Below are positions 10,201-19,906 of a DNA stretch of 64,000 nt, one piece after another. The notes under the pieces were generated by a model. The model was not told the origin of the DNA and made no database searches. It saw only the letters and a program-made list of their open reading frames with translations. Where the stretch lies: positions 1 through 64,000 of the forward strand of contig JACRCV010000069.1 of NCBI GenBank assembly GCA_016218825.1, given 5' to 3'. A program made the translations under genes and the position numbers. Positions within the stretch are counted from its first letter, which is position 1, and the number at the start of each line of letters is the position of its first letter. This DNA comes from Deltaproteobacteria bacterium. Its GTDB lineage: Bacteria > Myxococcota > XYA12-FULL-58-9.

Positions 10201-10254
10201 ACCGCGCCTCTCGGTCTCTTCTTTGCTGTCGGCTACCAGCTGTGCCTGTGGTAG
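7210..10254 (+). CDS. FecR-domain envelope protein with FN3-like repeats and C-terminal beta-barrel-like region
   Basis: About 1014 residues. The start is the ATG overlapping the upstream stop; 56 more codons are open upstream but lie inside the receiver gene. A hydrophobic segment at residues about 20-40 (VVLTALNLVGVMVVAALAFA) acts as signal or anchor. Residues 45-200 are FecR-like (YWNDVARLEPVYQGDVVYVGPDSAAVVSLDDGSQIDIDQ). Then come five or six fibronectin-III-like modules, each with a WEPVxGAxxYxVEVAxDxxF motif and a YYWRV-type strand. The last 170 residues have alternating hydrophobic strands and end in an aromatic pattern (LFFAVGYQLCLW) like an outer-membrane barrel. It is likely a cell-envelope sensor or scaffold. 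The kinase gene follows 33 nt later. Confidence 0.75.
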   Translation: MMADALKSVRLTRDLVTDVVLTALNLVGVMVVAALAFAEPTGTSAAAATVGKPIGRVTERLREVRRRQESALYWNDVARLEPVYQGDVVYVGPDSAAVVSLDDGSQIDIDQSSLVVIGLDAADAGGGVGPVEVKIVRGAAVGKAGSGRLSLEASGVATRLGAGSAADVRVREGKGLSVAVRRGKATMATAGGALNVAAGEGRKLNDDGTAAAADTAPRIRLLSPGADARLVVPAGEAKVELVWEAEAGVGPYTVEVAKDADFVGVVARRRSPSPGVSVPDLGDGVYYWRVERRGKKKEALQSEVRRLVISRELAPVIYRPRADTLVDLSERAVLSLAWSEVEGAAGYVVEIARGASFQTPLYSVKTRTTALLLNGDEQRLEEGRHCARARVDDPSRVRVLWSPVVCFRLVTRPVLRAPELFEPGHEDKAPGKGRGASGEQGWLYWVIGSVAYAAAPAAPPVVLRWEKLPGAVSYLVEVAADADFKSVVAKEVTPNTYYRFVPPGTRRYLWRVRGVDAEGREGRVSVAKSIGLELPGPSPRELAGGGRVEVGGAVGAVRLQWEPVAGAERYEIEVADNAEMTGADRETAAGATHELKPRRVGTFYWRVVAVLSGGERTLPGRVATFTVVATPPAPVQPKRGEELRLAAAGGVEVRLQWTKRPVDRYEVEVARDQSFKRRGKTTTATTNSATVKLEDSGRWYWHVRVVEPVATAYGPIGSFVLIPDVAPLVAPAPDETLVVTTFPTTVALEWSPVVGAASYNVGVAPEGKEAEVVRQQVKTPRATVVLPREGPYLWSVQSVGADGAVSAASPEQRFELRTELGDDGSGSGAAPPGNGSRTSLFATAPFAGHLSVGPALGAQYDLGDVIAPRLGLEVRYVRTLSRFDAGVALAVSYLTASREVVDAPTRAVVRSRIHVLPAEVRALASWPTPVVAVTAGAGLSVTTTYGTVRTTGQERSAATTADVGGSVRLGAARDVGIGAAVADLGFGFGTHTTGIVETAPLGLFFAVGYQLCLW

Positions 10255-10287
10255 GTAGACCCCCGACCATCGTCTAGGGGAGGGGGA

Positions 10288-12132
10288 GTGCCCGTGAGCG
10301 CCGCGATGCCCGTCGCAACCGCCGCCGAGCCGCGCCTCAGGATCTCGATTCGCTACAAGATCCTGGTGGCGATCGCCGCGACGCTGTTGCTCGCGGTCGG
10401 CGCCTACGGCTACCTCGCCGTAGAGCTCTACACCCACGACAAGCTGGCCTACATCTACGACGCCAACGCCGCCACGGTCGCCGGCGCCAGCGAAGAGGCG
10501 GCGTCGCTGTTGGCGGTCATCACCAAGGAGCTGCATCTGTTCGCGCGCGACGGGCTGCGCCCCTCTGCGAGCGCCAAGGACCGCAACAACGCGGTGCGCG
10601 ACCTCTTCGGCCTCGAATCCGACATGCTCCGGCTCGAGATCTACGCCCCGAGCGGCAAGAACGGCGAGCTCCGCCTCGATGACTCCTACGTGAACAAGGT
10701 CGCGCTCGAGGCCACCGAGCTCGCCGCCGCCGACCTGCGGCTCTTGCGCAAGGACAAGAGCGTGCCCTTCGAGGCGCTCTCCGGCGAGGTGGACGTGGTG
10801 CTGCAGAACTCCAGCTTGCCGCCCGGGACCGCGGTGGTGACGCTGTCGTGCCGGAACCCGAACGGCAAGGAGGTCCTGGTCGCCGACCTGAAGCACGATC
10901 GCCTGCTGCGCGTGGTCGCGAAGGCCCGGATGCACGAGACCTACATGGTCGACGACAAGGGCGAGATCATCGCCCACCCCGACGCGACGTACGTGGTCGG
11001 GAGGCGGGACGTCTCGGCGAACCCGCTGGTCAAGGAGGCGCTGCGCGGCAGCGTCCAGCAAGGGGTAAAGGAGTTCGTCGCCAAGAACGGCGCGACCTTC
11101 ATCGGCGCTTTCGCGCGGGTGCCGCGGGCGCGTCTCTTCGTGATCACCCAGATCCCCAAGGCCGAGGCGCTGCGCGCCACCGTCGAGCTCCGCAACCGTA
11201 CGGTGCTGTTCGCGGTCGGGGTGTTGTGCGCGGCGTTCGTCGTCAGCATCTTCTTGTCACGGCTGTTGACCTCGCCGATTCGCCGGCTGCGGGCGGCGAC
11301 CGAGATCATCGGCCAGGGGCGCTTCGACATCGAGGTCGACGTCCAGTCGCGTGACGAGATCGGCGACCTGGCGCGCGCCTTCGTGCGCATGGGGACGACG
11401 TTGCGCGACGTCCAGGGGCAGCTGCTGCAGTCGGAGAAGATGGCGGCCTTCGGTCAGCTCGGCGCCGGCATCACCCACGAGGTGAAGAATCCGATGACCG
11501 GGATCGTGAGCTTCGCGCAGCTGGCGCAGCGCAAGCTCGACGACAAGGACAAGGTCCTGGAGTTCTTGAAGCTGATCGAGAAAGAGGCGCTGCGCTGCCG
11601 CGACATCCTGGTGAACTTCCTGAAGTTCGCGCGCGCCAGCACCCACGACATGGAGAAGGTCGACGTCAACGGCATGGTGGACAACAGCGCCAACATGTTG
11701 CGGCACCAGCTCAACATCAACAACGTGCAGCTCTTGACCGCGCTCGGCGCCGGGGTGCCGGCGATCATGGGGAACGCCCCGGAGCTCCAGCAGGTGATCT
11801 TGAACCTCGGCATCAACGCGCAGCAGGCGATGAGCACCGGCGGCAAGGTGACGCTCGCCACCGAGAAGGACGCCGCCGGCAACGCGGTGATCAAGGTCAG
11901 CGACACCGGGCCGGGGATCCCGCCGGAGATTCAGGCCAAGATCTTCGAGCCCTTCTTCACCACCAAGCCTCCGGGGCAGGGCACCGGGCTCGGCCTGTCG
12001 GTGAGCTTCGGGATCGTCAAGGCCCACAAGGGGACCCTCGGCGTCGAGTCGGTTGTCGGCAAGGGCGCGACCTTCGTGATCAAGCTGCCGCCCGCCGAGG
12101 TCGAGCGCAAGACACCGCCACCCCCGGCGTGA
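10288..12132 (+). CDS. Membrane sensor histidine kinase (periplasmic sensor-HAMP-HisKA-HATPase)
   Basis: 614 residues. TM1 is residues 23-46 and TM2 is 305-326. Between them lies an extracytoplasmic region of about 255 residues with a Cache-like ending (MVDDKGEIIAHPDATYVVG). A HAMP domain covers 327-380. The HisKA domain has H397 in GAGITHEVKNPMTGI, followed by an N-box (NLGINAQQAM), DTGPGI and GTGLGLS. The GTG at 10288 is chosen for the AGGGGGAG Shine-Dalgarno; a GTG at 10294 or an ATG at 10306 is possible. There is no receiver, so its partner could be one of the upstream receiver proteins in the same transcription direction. The ligand is unknown. Confidence 0.92.
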   Translation: MPVSAAMPVATAAEPRLRISIRYKILVAIAATLLLAVGAYGYLAVELYTHDKLAYIYDANAATVAGASEEAASLLAVITKELHLFARDGLRPSASAKDRNNAVRDLFGLESDMLRLEIYAPSGKNGELRLDDSYVNKVALEATELAAADLRLLRKDKSVPFEALSGEVDVVLQNSSLPPGTAVVTLSCRNPNGKEVLVADLKHDRLLRVVAKARMHETYMVDDKGEIIAHPDATYVVGRRDVSANPLVKEALRGSVQQGVKEFVAKNGATFIGAFARVPRARLFVITQIPKAEALRATVELRNRTVLFAVGVLCAAFVVSIFLSRLLTSPIRRLRAATEIIGQGRFDIEVDVQSRDEIGDLARAFVRMGTTLRDVQGQLLQSEKMAAFGQLGAGITHEVKNPMTGIVSFAQLAQRKLDDKDKVLEFLKLIEKEALRCRDILVNFLKFARASTHDMEKVDVNGMVDNSANMLRHQLNINNVQLLTALGAGVPAIMGNAPELQQVILNLGINAQQAMSTGGKVTLATEKDAAGNAVIKVSDTGPGIPPEIQAKIFEPFFTTKPPGQGTGLGLSVSFGIVKAHKGTLGVESVVGKGATFVIKLPPAEVERKTPPPPA

Positions 12133-12133
12133 G

Positions 12134-12153
12134 CCGGCGGTCGGGATCGCCGG
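12134..12153. terminator. Weak hairpin between convergent genes
   Basis: CCGGCG at 12134-12139 pairs with CGCCGG at 12148-12153, directly between the stop codons of the convergent kinase and deoxynucleoside kinase genes. No T-run follows on either strand, so intrinsic termination is uncertain. Confidence 0.3.
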
Positions 12154-12813
12154 TCAGCCGGCGCGGGCCTTGGGGACGTAGTGCTGCGTGCCGCGGCGGC
12201 TCTTGAATATGACCCGCACCACCTCCTCGAAGTCCTCCTGCCCGGTCGCCAGGTCGACCTCGGAGGTCTCGATCACCAACAGCGGCGTCTCGTCGTAATG
12301 GAAGAAGAAGTTGTTGTAGGCCCGCATCAATGATTCCAGGTAGGCCATCTCGATCGGGGTCTCGAAGTCGCGGCCGCGCTTGCGCAGGCGCTGCATCAGG
12401 ACCTCGGGCCGCGCCTGCAGGTAGACCACCAGATCCGGCTTCAAGAGCGCCGGGCGGATGAGGTCGTAGATCTTCTCGTAGAGCTGCAGCTCGGGCTCGT
12501 TGAGGTTGAGGTAGGCGAACACCCGGTCCTTGGCGAACAGGTAGTCGCTGACGATGGCGCGCGAGAACAGATCTTGTTGGCGCAGGCGCTCCTGCTGTTT
12601 GAAGCGGGCGATCAGGAAGTAGACCTGGGTCTGAAACGCGACCCGCGAGCGATCGGCGTAGAACTCGCGCAAGAACGGGTTGTCGGTGAACTCCTCGAGG
12701 ACGGTGCGCGCCTGGATGCGCTCCGCGAGCCGCAGCGCCAGCGTGGTCTTGCCCACACCGATGGGGCCTTCGACGGCGATGTAGCGCGGGAACCCCGAGT
12801 CGGAAGACGGCAT
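12154..12813 (-). CDS. Deoxynucleoside kinase (deoxyadenosine/deoxyguanosine kinase type)
   Basis: 219 residues, typical of the bacterial dNK/dGK family that phosphorylates purine deoxynucleosides for salvage. Walker A GPIGVGKT is at residues 16-23. The catalytic region LEEFTDNPFL-FYADRSRVAFQTQ has the DRS motif that binds substrate and base. The LID region RLRKRGRDFE provides the phosphate-binding arginines. No membrane or signal sequence is present. The gene stands alone, convergent with the sensor kinase gene and 97 nt upstream of the next minus-strand stop. Substrate preference cannot be read from the sequence. Confidence 0.9.
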   Translation of the reverse strand: MPSSDSGFPRYIAVEGPIGVGKTTLALRLAERIQARTVLEEFTDNPFLREFYADRSRVAFQTQVYFLIARFKQQERLRQQDLFSRAIVSDYLFAKDRVFAYLNLNEPELQLYEKIYDLIRPALLKPDLVVYLQARPEVLMQRLRKRGRDFETPIEMAYLESLMRAYNNFFFHYDETPLLVIETSEVDLATGQEDFEEVVRVIFKSRRGTQHYVPKARAG

Positions 12814-12910
12814 CCGCGAAGACTACACACAGCACCTCGGCCGATGCAACGGGCAAACTGCAGCCAGGGCCACCGGGCGGGCGTGCGCGCGATCGCGCAC
12901 CACCGTACGC

Positions 12911-14359
<1,449 letters not shown>

Positions 14360-14417
14360 CGGCTTTGCAGTATACACGAGAGCCCTGGGACACGAACAAC
14401 AGGGGTGACGCCTGTCG

Positions 14418-15185
14418 ATGAAGCTCGCTACCTGGAACGTCAACTCGGTCCGCGCCCGCGAGGCACGGCTCTGCGCCTGGCTGGCGCGGCATCAGCCCGA
14501 CGTCCTCTGCCTGCAGGAGCTCAAGGGGAGCGCGGACGTCTTCCCGCACGCGGCGGTGGCGGCGCTGGGCTACAGCGCGGTGCTCGCCGCCCAGCGGACC
14601 TACAACGGCGTCGCGATCTTGAGCCGGACGCCGGCGGCCGCGGTGGCGCTCGGCCTCGACGACGGCGTCGACGACCCGCAGGCGCGGCTGGTGGCGGCGA
14701 CCGTGGCCGGGGTTCGGATCCTGTCGGTCTACGTGCCGAACGGCGGCGAGGTCGGGAGCGACAAGTGGGCCTACAAGCTCGACTGGCTGGCGCGGCTGTC
14801 GCGCTACCTCGAGCGTCACGCGCGCGCCGACGAGCCCCTGGTGGTCTGCGGTGACTTCAATATCGCGCCCGAAGACCGCGACGTCGCCGTTCCCGAGCGG
14901 TGGCGCGGCTCGGTGCTGTGTCACGACGACGCCCGGGCGCGGCTGCGGTCGTTGTGCGCGTGGGGCCTCGTGGACCTGCTGCGCCGGGTGCGCGCCGAGG
15001 CCGGCATCTACTCGTGGTGGGACTACCGCAACCTGGCGTTGGCGCGCGACGACGGGCTGCGCATCGATCTGGTGCTCGGCACCGAGGGGATCCGCTGTCG
15101 GGACGCGGCGGTCGATCGGGACGAGCGCAAAGGCGAGAAGCCTTCGGATCACGCGCCGGTGGTCGTCGAGCTCGAGGTCTCGTGA
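14418..15185 (+). CDS. xth: Exodeoxyribonuclease III (AP endonuclease)
   Basis: 255 residues of the exonuclease/endonuclease/phosphatase fold. Visible catalytic motifs are WNVNS (Asn metal/DNA ligand), LCLQELK (metal-binding Glu), YVPNGGEVGSDKWAYKLDW (Tyr/Asn catalytic loop), VVCGDFNIAPEDRD (Asp/Asn) and KPSDHAPVV (Asp-His pair). It repairs abasic sites in base-excision repair. The ATG at 14418 places MKLATWNVNS exactly as in the family. The last 37 nt overlap, tail to tail, the 3' end of queG on the opposite strand. Confidence 0.95.
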   Translation: MKLATWNVNSVRAREARLCAWLARHQPDVLCLQELKGSADVFPHAAVAALGYSAVLAAQRTYNGVAILSRTPAAAVALGLDDGVDDPQARLVAATVAGVRILSVYVPNGGEVGSDKWAYKLDWLARLSRYLERHARADEPLVVCGDFNIAPEDRDVAVPERWRGSVLCHDDARARLRSLCAWGLVDLLRRVRAEAGIYSWWDYRNLALARDDGLRIDLVLGTEGIRCRDAAVDRDERKGEKPSDHAPVVVELEVS

Positions 15186-16306
15186 GCCGCGCCGCCGCTG
15201 GCGCTCGCCGCGACCGCCGCCTCCTCGCGCACCGTCTCGTCCGGGTCCTCGCGGCTCGCCCGCCGCAGCACCTCGACGTCGCCTTGCAGGCGGCCGAAGG
15301 CCCAGGCCGCGTGGGCACGGACCAGGGGGCTGTGGTGTCGGCAGAGCGCCTGCTGCAGCGCCGGCAGGGCGTCGCGGTCGGCGAGGTTGCCGAGCGCGAC
15401 GGCGGCGTTGCGGGCCAGCTGCCGGCGGCTCAAGCGTTTGAGGGTCGTGCCCCGCGACAGGCGGCGGTAGTCGCCGGTCGACAGGTCGAGCCATTGGATC
15501 AGGTCCGGGGTCTGCAGCGCGGCGCGCGGCGCGAGCTCGGGCACGGTCAGGCCGTCGTGGCGCCCGGCGTTGTGGGGGCACACCTGTTGGCAGGCGTCGC
15601 AGCCCACGACCCAGGCGCCGAACGCCGGGCGAAGCACGCGGGGGATCACGCCCCGGAACTCGATGGTCCAGTAGCTGATGCAGCGCCGAGCGTCGACGAC
15701 GTAGGGCGCGACGATGGCGCAGGTCGGGCAGGCGTCGAGGCAGAGGGTGCAACGGCCGCAACGCCTTGCGACCGGCGGGTCGGGCGGCAGCGCCAAGTCG
15801 ACGAGTAGCTCCCCGAAGAGCACGTAGGAGCCGAGCCCGAGAGCGATCGCCATCGTCGACTTGCCGATGAACGCGATGCCGGCGCGCATCGCGAGGTCGC
15901 GCTCGAGCACCGGGGCGGAGTCGATCGTGATCCGGCTCGTCAGCGCCACGCCGGCGAGGGTGTGGCAGCGCTCGCGCAGCGCCAACAGCTTGCGGTGCAG
16001 CACCAGGTGGTAATCGGCGCCGCGGGCGTAGGCGGCGACCATCGGCGCCGCACCGGGTGTGGGCGGACAGTCGAGCGCGACCACGACCACGGTGGACGTC
16101 GACGGCCGCAGGTGGGAGATCTGACAGCGCTCAGCGACGGCGTCGCGCATGTAGGCCATGCCGGCGTCGTGTCCCGCGGCGAGCCAGCGTTCGAGGGCCG
16201 CGACGCTCTGCGGCGACGACCGGGGGGCGGCAAAGCCGCAGCGCGCGAACCCCAGCGCCGCGGCCGCCCTTCGGATCTCGGCCTTCAGCCTCTCAGCCTC
16301 GGACAT
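15149..16306 (-). CDS. queG: Epoxyqueuosine reductase QueG
   Basis: 385 residues. It reduces epoxyqueuosine to queuosine at the tRNA wobble position, using cobalamin and two 4Fe-4S clusters. Catalytic Asp is D129 in TIDSAPVLER. The cluster ligands are C183-C186-C189-C193 (CGRCTLCLDACP) and C209 with C236-C239-C243 (CDACQQVCP), the exact QueG arrangement. The C-terminal 100 residues are HEAT/PBS-lyase-like repeats (RNAAVALGNLADRDALPAL; VRAHAAWAFGRL), found in many QueG proteins. Its start overlaps the rlmN stop by 14 nt, so the two tRNA/rRNA modification genes are co-expressed. Confidence 0.96.
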   Translation of the reverse strand: MSEAERLKAEIRRAAAALGFARCGFAAPRSSPQSVAALERWLAAGHDAGMAYMRDAVAERCQISHLRPSTSTVVVVALDCPPTPGAAPMVAAYARGADYHLVLHRKLLALRERCHTLAGVALTSRITIDSAPVLERDLAMRAGIAFIGKSTMAIALGLGSYVLFGELLVDLALPPDPPVARRCGRCTLCLDACPTCAIVAPYVVDARRCISYWTIEFRGVIPRVLRPAFGAWVVGCDACQQVCPHNAGRHDGLTVPELAPRAALQTPDLIQWLDLSTGDYRRLSRGTTLKRLSRRQLARNAAVALGNLADRDALPALQQALCRHHSPLVRAHAAWAFGRLQGDVEVLRRASREDPDETVREEAAVAASASGGAAHETSSSTTTGA

Positions 16307-17369
16307 CGGCGGCGCCCGCAGGGGTAAGAGCCTCGTCGCCCAGCTGACCGCAGGCGGCGGCGATGTCGCGCCCGCGCGCGGTGCGGACGATGGCGTTCAT
16401 CCCGGCCCGGCGCAGCTCGGTCTGGAACGCGGCGACGCGCGCGGCGGGAGGGGAGGCCAAGGAGGTGCGCGGATGGGCGTTCAGCGGCAACAGGTTCACC
16501 TTGACCGGGATGCCGGCGAGCAGCTTCGGGAGGCGGCGGGCGTCGTCCAGGGAGTCGTTGACGCCGTCGAGCAGGACGTACTCGATGGTGAAGCGGCGCC
16601 GGTGCGGCAACGGGTAGTGGCGCAGGGCGTCGATGAGCGTCGCCAGCGGCCACTTGCGGTTGATCGGCATGATCCGGTCGCGCACCGCGTCGGTGGTCGC
16701 GTTGAGCGAGATCGCGACCTGCACCGGCAGCGCGCGCCCGAGATCGGCGAGGCGCGGCACGACGCCGGCGGTGCTGACCGTCACCCGGCGTGGGGCGTAA
16801 CCGAGCCCGGATCCGTCCATCAGGATCCGGGCGGACTGCACCACCTCGGCGAAGTTCAACAGCGGCTCCCCCATGCCCATGAAGACCACGTTCGAGACTT
16901 GGGCCTCGGGCCCGAGCGCCTCGAGATCGTCTCGCACCACCATCAGCTGGCCGACGATCTCCGAGGCGTGCAGGTTGCGGTGCCGCTTCAGGGAGGCGGT
17001 GAAGCAGAAGGCACAGCCGAGGCTGCAGCCGCTCTGGCTCGAGACGCACAGGGTGTTGGTCTTGCGCCCCGCCGCGACCTCGGGGAGGTAGACCGCTTCG
17101 AAGCGGGCGCCGTCTTTCGCCTGCAGGCGGTACTTGCGGCTACCGTCTGCGGACAGCTGCCGGGCCTCGACCGTCGGCCGGTCGAGCTCGAAGCGGGACG
17201 CCAACTGGTCGCGGATCGGGCGGGGCAGGGTCGTCATCTCGGCGAACTGGCGGCGGTTCTTCGCGAAGATCGCGGCGAACAACTGCCGGCCGCGATATCC
17301 CGGCAGGTCGAGCTCGACCGCGAGGCGCTCCATCTCGGCGCAGGTCATCGCCAGCAGGCTCGGTGCCAT
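16293..17369 (-). CDS. rlmN: Dual-specificity rRNA/tRNA adenine-C2 methyltransferase RlmN
   Basis: 358-residue radical-SAM enzyme that methylates A2503 of 23S rRNA and A37 of some tRNAs. The radical-SAM cluster motif CxxxCxxC is C115-C119-C122 (SGCSLGCAFCFT). SAM-binding GMGEPL and VSTAGVVP follow. The C-terminal ACGQLG supplies the second mechanistic Cys. Size and motif order match the family closely. It lies 39 nt downstream of the transglycosylase gene and overlaps queG, making an slt-rlmN-queG operon. Confidence 0.96.
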   Translation of the reverse strand: MAPSLLAMTCAEMERLAVELDLPGYRGRQLFAAIFAKNRRQFAEMTTLPRPIRDQLASRFELDRPTVEARQLSADGSRKYRLQAKDGARFEAVYLPEVAAGRKTNTLCVSSQSGCSLGCAFCFTASLKRHRNLHASEIVGQLMVVRDDLEALGPEAQVSNVVFMGMGEPLLNFAEVVQSARILMDGSGLGYAPRRVTVSTAGVVPRLADLGRALPVQVAISLNATTDAVRDRIMPINRKWPLATLIDALRHYPLPHRRRFTIEYVLLDGVNDSLDDARRLPKLLAGIPVKVNLLPLNAHPRTSLASPPAARVAAFQTELRRAGMNAIVRTARGRDIAAACGQLGDEALTPAGAADVRG

Positions 17370-17408
17370 GGGGCACGATAGGCACCCGGCGCGCCTGGCG
17401 GCAAGCGC

Positions 17409-19388
17409 TCAGGGGGTCGGGAGGTTGGCGCGCGCCAGCTCCGCGGTGGTCGCCTTACCGTCGTTCATGGCGACCTTGGCGTCGGCGACGAAGCGGTACG
17501 ACTGCAGCCCGGCGAGCACCCGGCGAACGTAGTCGCGGGTCTCGGCGTACGGGATCTCCTCGACGAAGATGTCGACCGGCAGGTCGCCGGAGCTCTCGCG
17601 CCAGCGGGTGACGGCGCCCGGGCCGGCGTTGTAGGCGGCGAGCGCGTACTCGGTGCGGCGATCGAAGGCGCGCAGCATGCGGCCGAGGTAGCGCACCCCG
17701 AGGCGGGCGTTCAACGCCGGGTTGAGGATGTCGCTGTGGTTGGCGGCGGCGCGGCTGTCCTCGCGCGCCAACGATCGGGCGGTCTCGGGCATGATCTGCA
17801 TCAAGCCCAACGCCCCGACCGGCGACACCGCGCGCGGGTTGAAGCCGCTCTCCTGGAGCGCCACCGCGGCGGGCAGGTCGCGGTCGATCCGCTGGCGCGC
17901 TGCCTCGGTCTTGAGGATGTCGACGTAGCTCGCCGGGAACATTCGCGCGATCACGCGCATCGCGGCCTGCTCCTCGGGGAAGCGGCGCTGGCGGACCTGG
18001 CGGATGCCGGTGGCGAGCTCGGTCTCGGCCGACAGGGTGGCGAGGCCCTCGAGGGTCTTCAAGTCCCGCGGGCCGAAGGTCACCCAGTCACGGCGCAGCG
18101 CGCGGATGGCCTTCTTGCCGCGGGCGAGCAGGCCGGAGTCGTACAGCGCCTGCACCTGCGCCACGCGGCGATCGGCGGCGGCGGCCTCTTCGACGAGCGG
18201 CGGCAACGGCGCCTCTTTGCGCCAGCTGCGGGCGCGGTAGGCGTAGTAGTCCACCGGAAAGCGGGTCTCGATGAGCGCCATCTCGACCTGCGCCTGCGCG
18301 ACCAGGCCGTGCTCTTCGGCGGCGCGGGCGCCCCAGTACAAGGCGCGCGACGCCAGCGGACCGTACGGGGCCTCGGCGAACAGCGCCAGGTAGAAGCGCC
18401 GGGCCGCCTTGAAGTCACCGGTGCGAAACGCGACCCAGCCGAGCCCCCAGAGCGCCTCGGCGCGGGCCTCGCCGACCGGGTTCTTGACCAGCTGCGCCTC
18501 GAACAGGGCGCGTGCCTGCGGATAGCGGCGGAACTCGATGGCCATCCGACCATACGCCGCCAGGGCTTCGTGCGCGAAGCGATCGGCGGGCCCGGCCGCG
18601 ACCCGCACGAAATGCCGCTCGGCGGCGCTGTATGCGCCCCGGCGATGCTCGGCTTCCCCGAGGTGCAGCTCGATGATGCGCTTGAAGGCGCGGTCGCGGG
18701 TGCGCGTCAGCGCGGTGCTGAGGGCGGCCACCGCCTCGCTGAACTTCTCGTCGTGCAACAGGCTCACCCCGAGGGCGTGCTGGACCTCGGCCGCGAGCAG
18801 TCCCGCGCCCTGGACGCGGCGCATCGCCTCCAATGGGGCGCGCGGCACGATCTCGGCGCTGCGACCGGTGTCGAAGCCGACCGCCGGCACCGCGCGCCGG
18901 ATCTGTTCGATCTCCGCCGGCCGGTACGGCGACTTGGGTCCGGCGACCGCCATCTCTCGGAGCGCCGCCTGGCCCCAGACGCCTTCGGGGGCTCCCCACC
19001 ACAGCTCGCGCAGCAGGCTCAGGCCGGCGTCTCTATTGCCGCTCTGCCACAGGCCGGCGCCGCGCAGGTAGCGCATCTCGGCGGGCAGCGAGCCGTCGGC
19101 TCCGAGCAGACGCTCGAGCCCGGCGTAGTCGGCCGCGGTGAACAACGCCCAGGCGAGGAGTGGGCGGACGGCGGCGGCGTGGGGGTCGGCGTCGCTCACC
19201 TCGCGGGCGAGCTTGGCCGCGGCCTCGGGGTGGCCGAGCCGGAGCAGCCCCTCGACGCGCGACATCACCAACAGGGCGTCGGCGCCGGCCGCGGTCGGCT
19301 CGGCGTGAGCGCTGCGGGTGGTGAACAGGGCGCCGCCGATCTGGACGACGGCCAAAACGAGCAATGATCTTTGGGTGGTGGCGTTCAC
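17409..19388 (-). CDS. slt: Soluble lytic murein transglycosylase (Slt70-like)
   Basis: 659 residues with a Sec signal peptide (1-29, ending AHA). A long alpha-superhelical region of TPR/SEL-like repeats covers about 40-480. A C-terminal SLT catalytic domain covers about 490-640, with catalytic Glu in VALQESGFNPRAVSPVGALGLMQIMP-type context (ES motif I), then ALGLMQ and YNAGPGAVTRW. It cleaves the glycan strands of peptidoglycan in the periplasm. The domain order is the same as E. coli Slt70. It heads the operon with rlmN and queG; its upstream region is shared with the divergent TIGR04563 genes. Confidence 0.92.
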   Translation of the reverse strand: MNATTQRSLLVLAVVQIGGALFTTRSAHAEPTAAGADALLVMSRVEGLLRLGHPEAAAKLAREVSDADPHAAAVRPLLAWALFTAADYAGLERLLGADGSLPAEMRYLRGAGLWQSGNRDAGLSLLRELWWGAPEGVWGQAALREMAVAGPKSPYRPAEIEQIRRAVPAVGFDTGRSAEIVPRAPLEAMRRVQGAGLLAAEVQHALGVSLLHDEKFSEAVAALSTALTRTRDRAFKRIIELHLGEAEHRRGAYSAAERHFVRVAAGPADRFAHEALAAYGRMAIEFRRYPQARALFEAQLVKNPVGEARAEALWGLGWVAFRTGDFKAARRFYLALFAEAPYGPLASRALYWGARAAEEHGLVAQAQVEMALIETRFPVDYYAYRARSWRKEAPLPPLVEEAAAADRRVAQVQALYDSGLLARGKKAIRALRRDWVTFGPRDLKTLEGLATLSAETELATGIRQVRQRRFPEEQAAMRVIARMFPASYVDILKTEAARQRIDRDLPAAVALQESGFNPRAVSPVGALGLMQIMPETARSLAREDSRAAANHSDILNPALNARLGVRYLGRMLRAFDRRTEYALAAYNAGPGAVTRWRESSGDLPVDIFVEEIPYAETRDYVRRVLAGLQSYRFVADAKVAMNDGKATTAELARANLPTP

Positions 19389-19696
19389 GGCTCGATGCTA
19401 GCAGCGCCTCGGGAGTCGGTCGAAAAACCGGCCGCGGCGGCGGGCGTGGCGGTTTTCTTGCGTTCGTGGGTGAACGTGCGACCCTCACCCACATGGTCAT
19501 CGTGCCTTTGTCCGTTTCTGCTCGCTGGCGCGTCTGGGCTGCAATCGGGGCGACCGTGCTCGTCGCCGGTTTGAACGCGGCGTTGATGCGGATCTAGGCT
19601 GATCGCGGTCGGTTCGGGGGCCGGCTTGACCCTCTTCGAGGGCTCGCCTATACGGTTGGGGTTGACTGCAACACCCCCATCCACGGAGCAAGCCGC
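19389..19696. other. Intergenic region upstream of slt and the TIGR04563 pair
   Basis: A gene-free 308-bp divergent region. It holds an inverted repeat, GAAAAACCG (19422-19430) with CGGTTTTC (19450-19457), placed upstream of slt, so an operator is more likely than a terminator. A good sigma-70 promoter lies at 19626-19654 and a Shine-Dalgarno GGAG at 19685-19688. Short open frames here lack ribosome-binding sites and were not called. Confidence 0.5.
19626..19654 (+). promoter_or_regulatory. Sigma-70-type promoter for the TIGR04563 pair
   Basis: TTGACC at 19626-19631, 17-nt spacer, TATACG at 19649-19654. The leader would be about 35 nt with GGAG eight bases before the ATG at 19697. Confidence 0.6.
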
Positions 19697-19906
19697 ATGA
19701 GCAACCGGACCGACAAGCGCAAGCAGAGTCTCTATTTTCCGGAAGAGATGCTGCAGGAGATCCAGGTTGAGGCCAATCGCCAGGACCGGTCTCTGTCTTG
19801 GATCGTGCAACAGGCATGGAAGATCGCCCGCGCCGAGATCATGCGCTTTCCCTCCGTAAACGACGTCGTGCCCGGCGATGCGGAGAACGACCGTGACCAC
19901 GGCTGA
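19697..19906 (+). CDS. TIGR04563-family small protein, first paralog
   Basis: 69 residues, no signal peptide. It is highly similar to its neighbour: KQSLYFPEEMLQEIQVEANRQDRSLSWIVQQAWKIA. The pattern of one beta strand (SLYFP) followed by two helices resembles a ribbon-helix-helix fold, and this family is known chiefly from Myxococcota. RHH folds usually bind DNA as dimers, so a small regulator is plausible, but no function has been established to my knowledge. The ATG has GGAG at a spacing of eight. Translation is probably coupled to the next gene, which starts inside its 3' end. Confidence 0.8.
   Translation: MSNRTDKRKQSLYFPEEMLQEIQVEANRQDRSLSWIVQQAWKIARAEIMRFPSVNDVVPGDAENDRDHG

Noticed and set aside
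6760-11061. A 1433-codon open frame on the minus strand across the receiver, FecR and kinase genes
   Set aside because: It is antisense to well-supported genes, is rich in Arg/Ala/His/Pro with no domain signal, and follows from low stop frequency in high-GC DNA. The same holds for the long antisense frames at 2099-3796, 4162-6396, 29179-31446, 41135-43837 and 51001-53322.
19422-19457. Inverted repeat GAAAAACCG...CGGTTTTC as a terminator
   Set aside because: It lies upstream of both divergent genes, not downstream of any, and has a 19-nt loop; an operator is the better reading.
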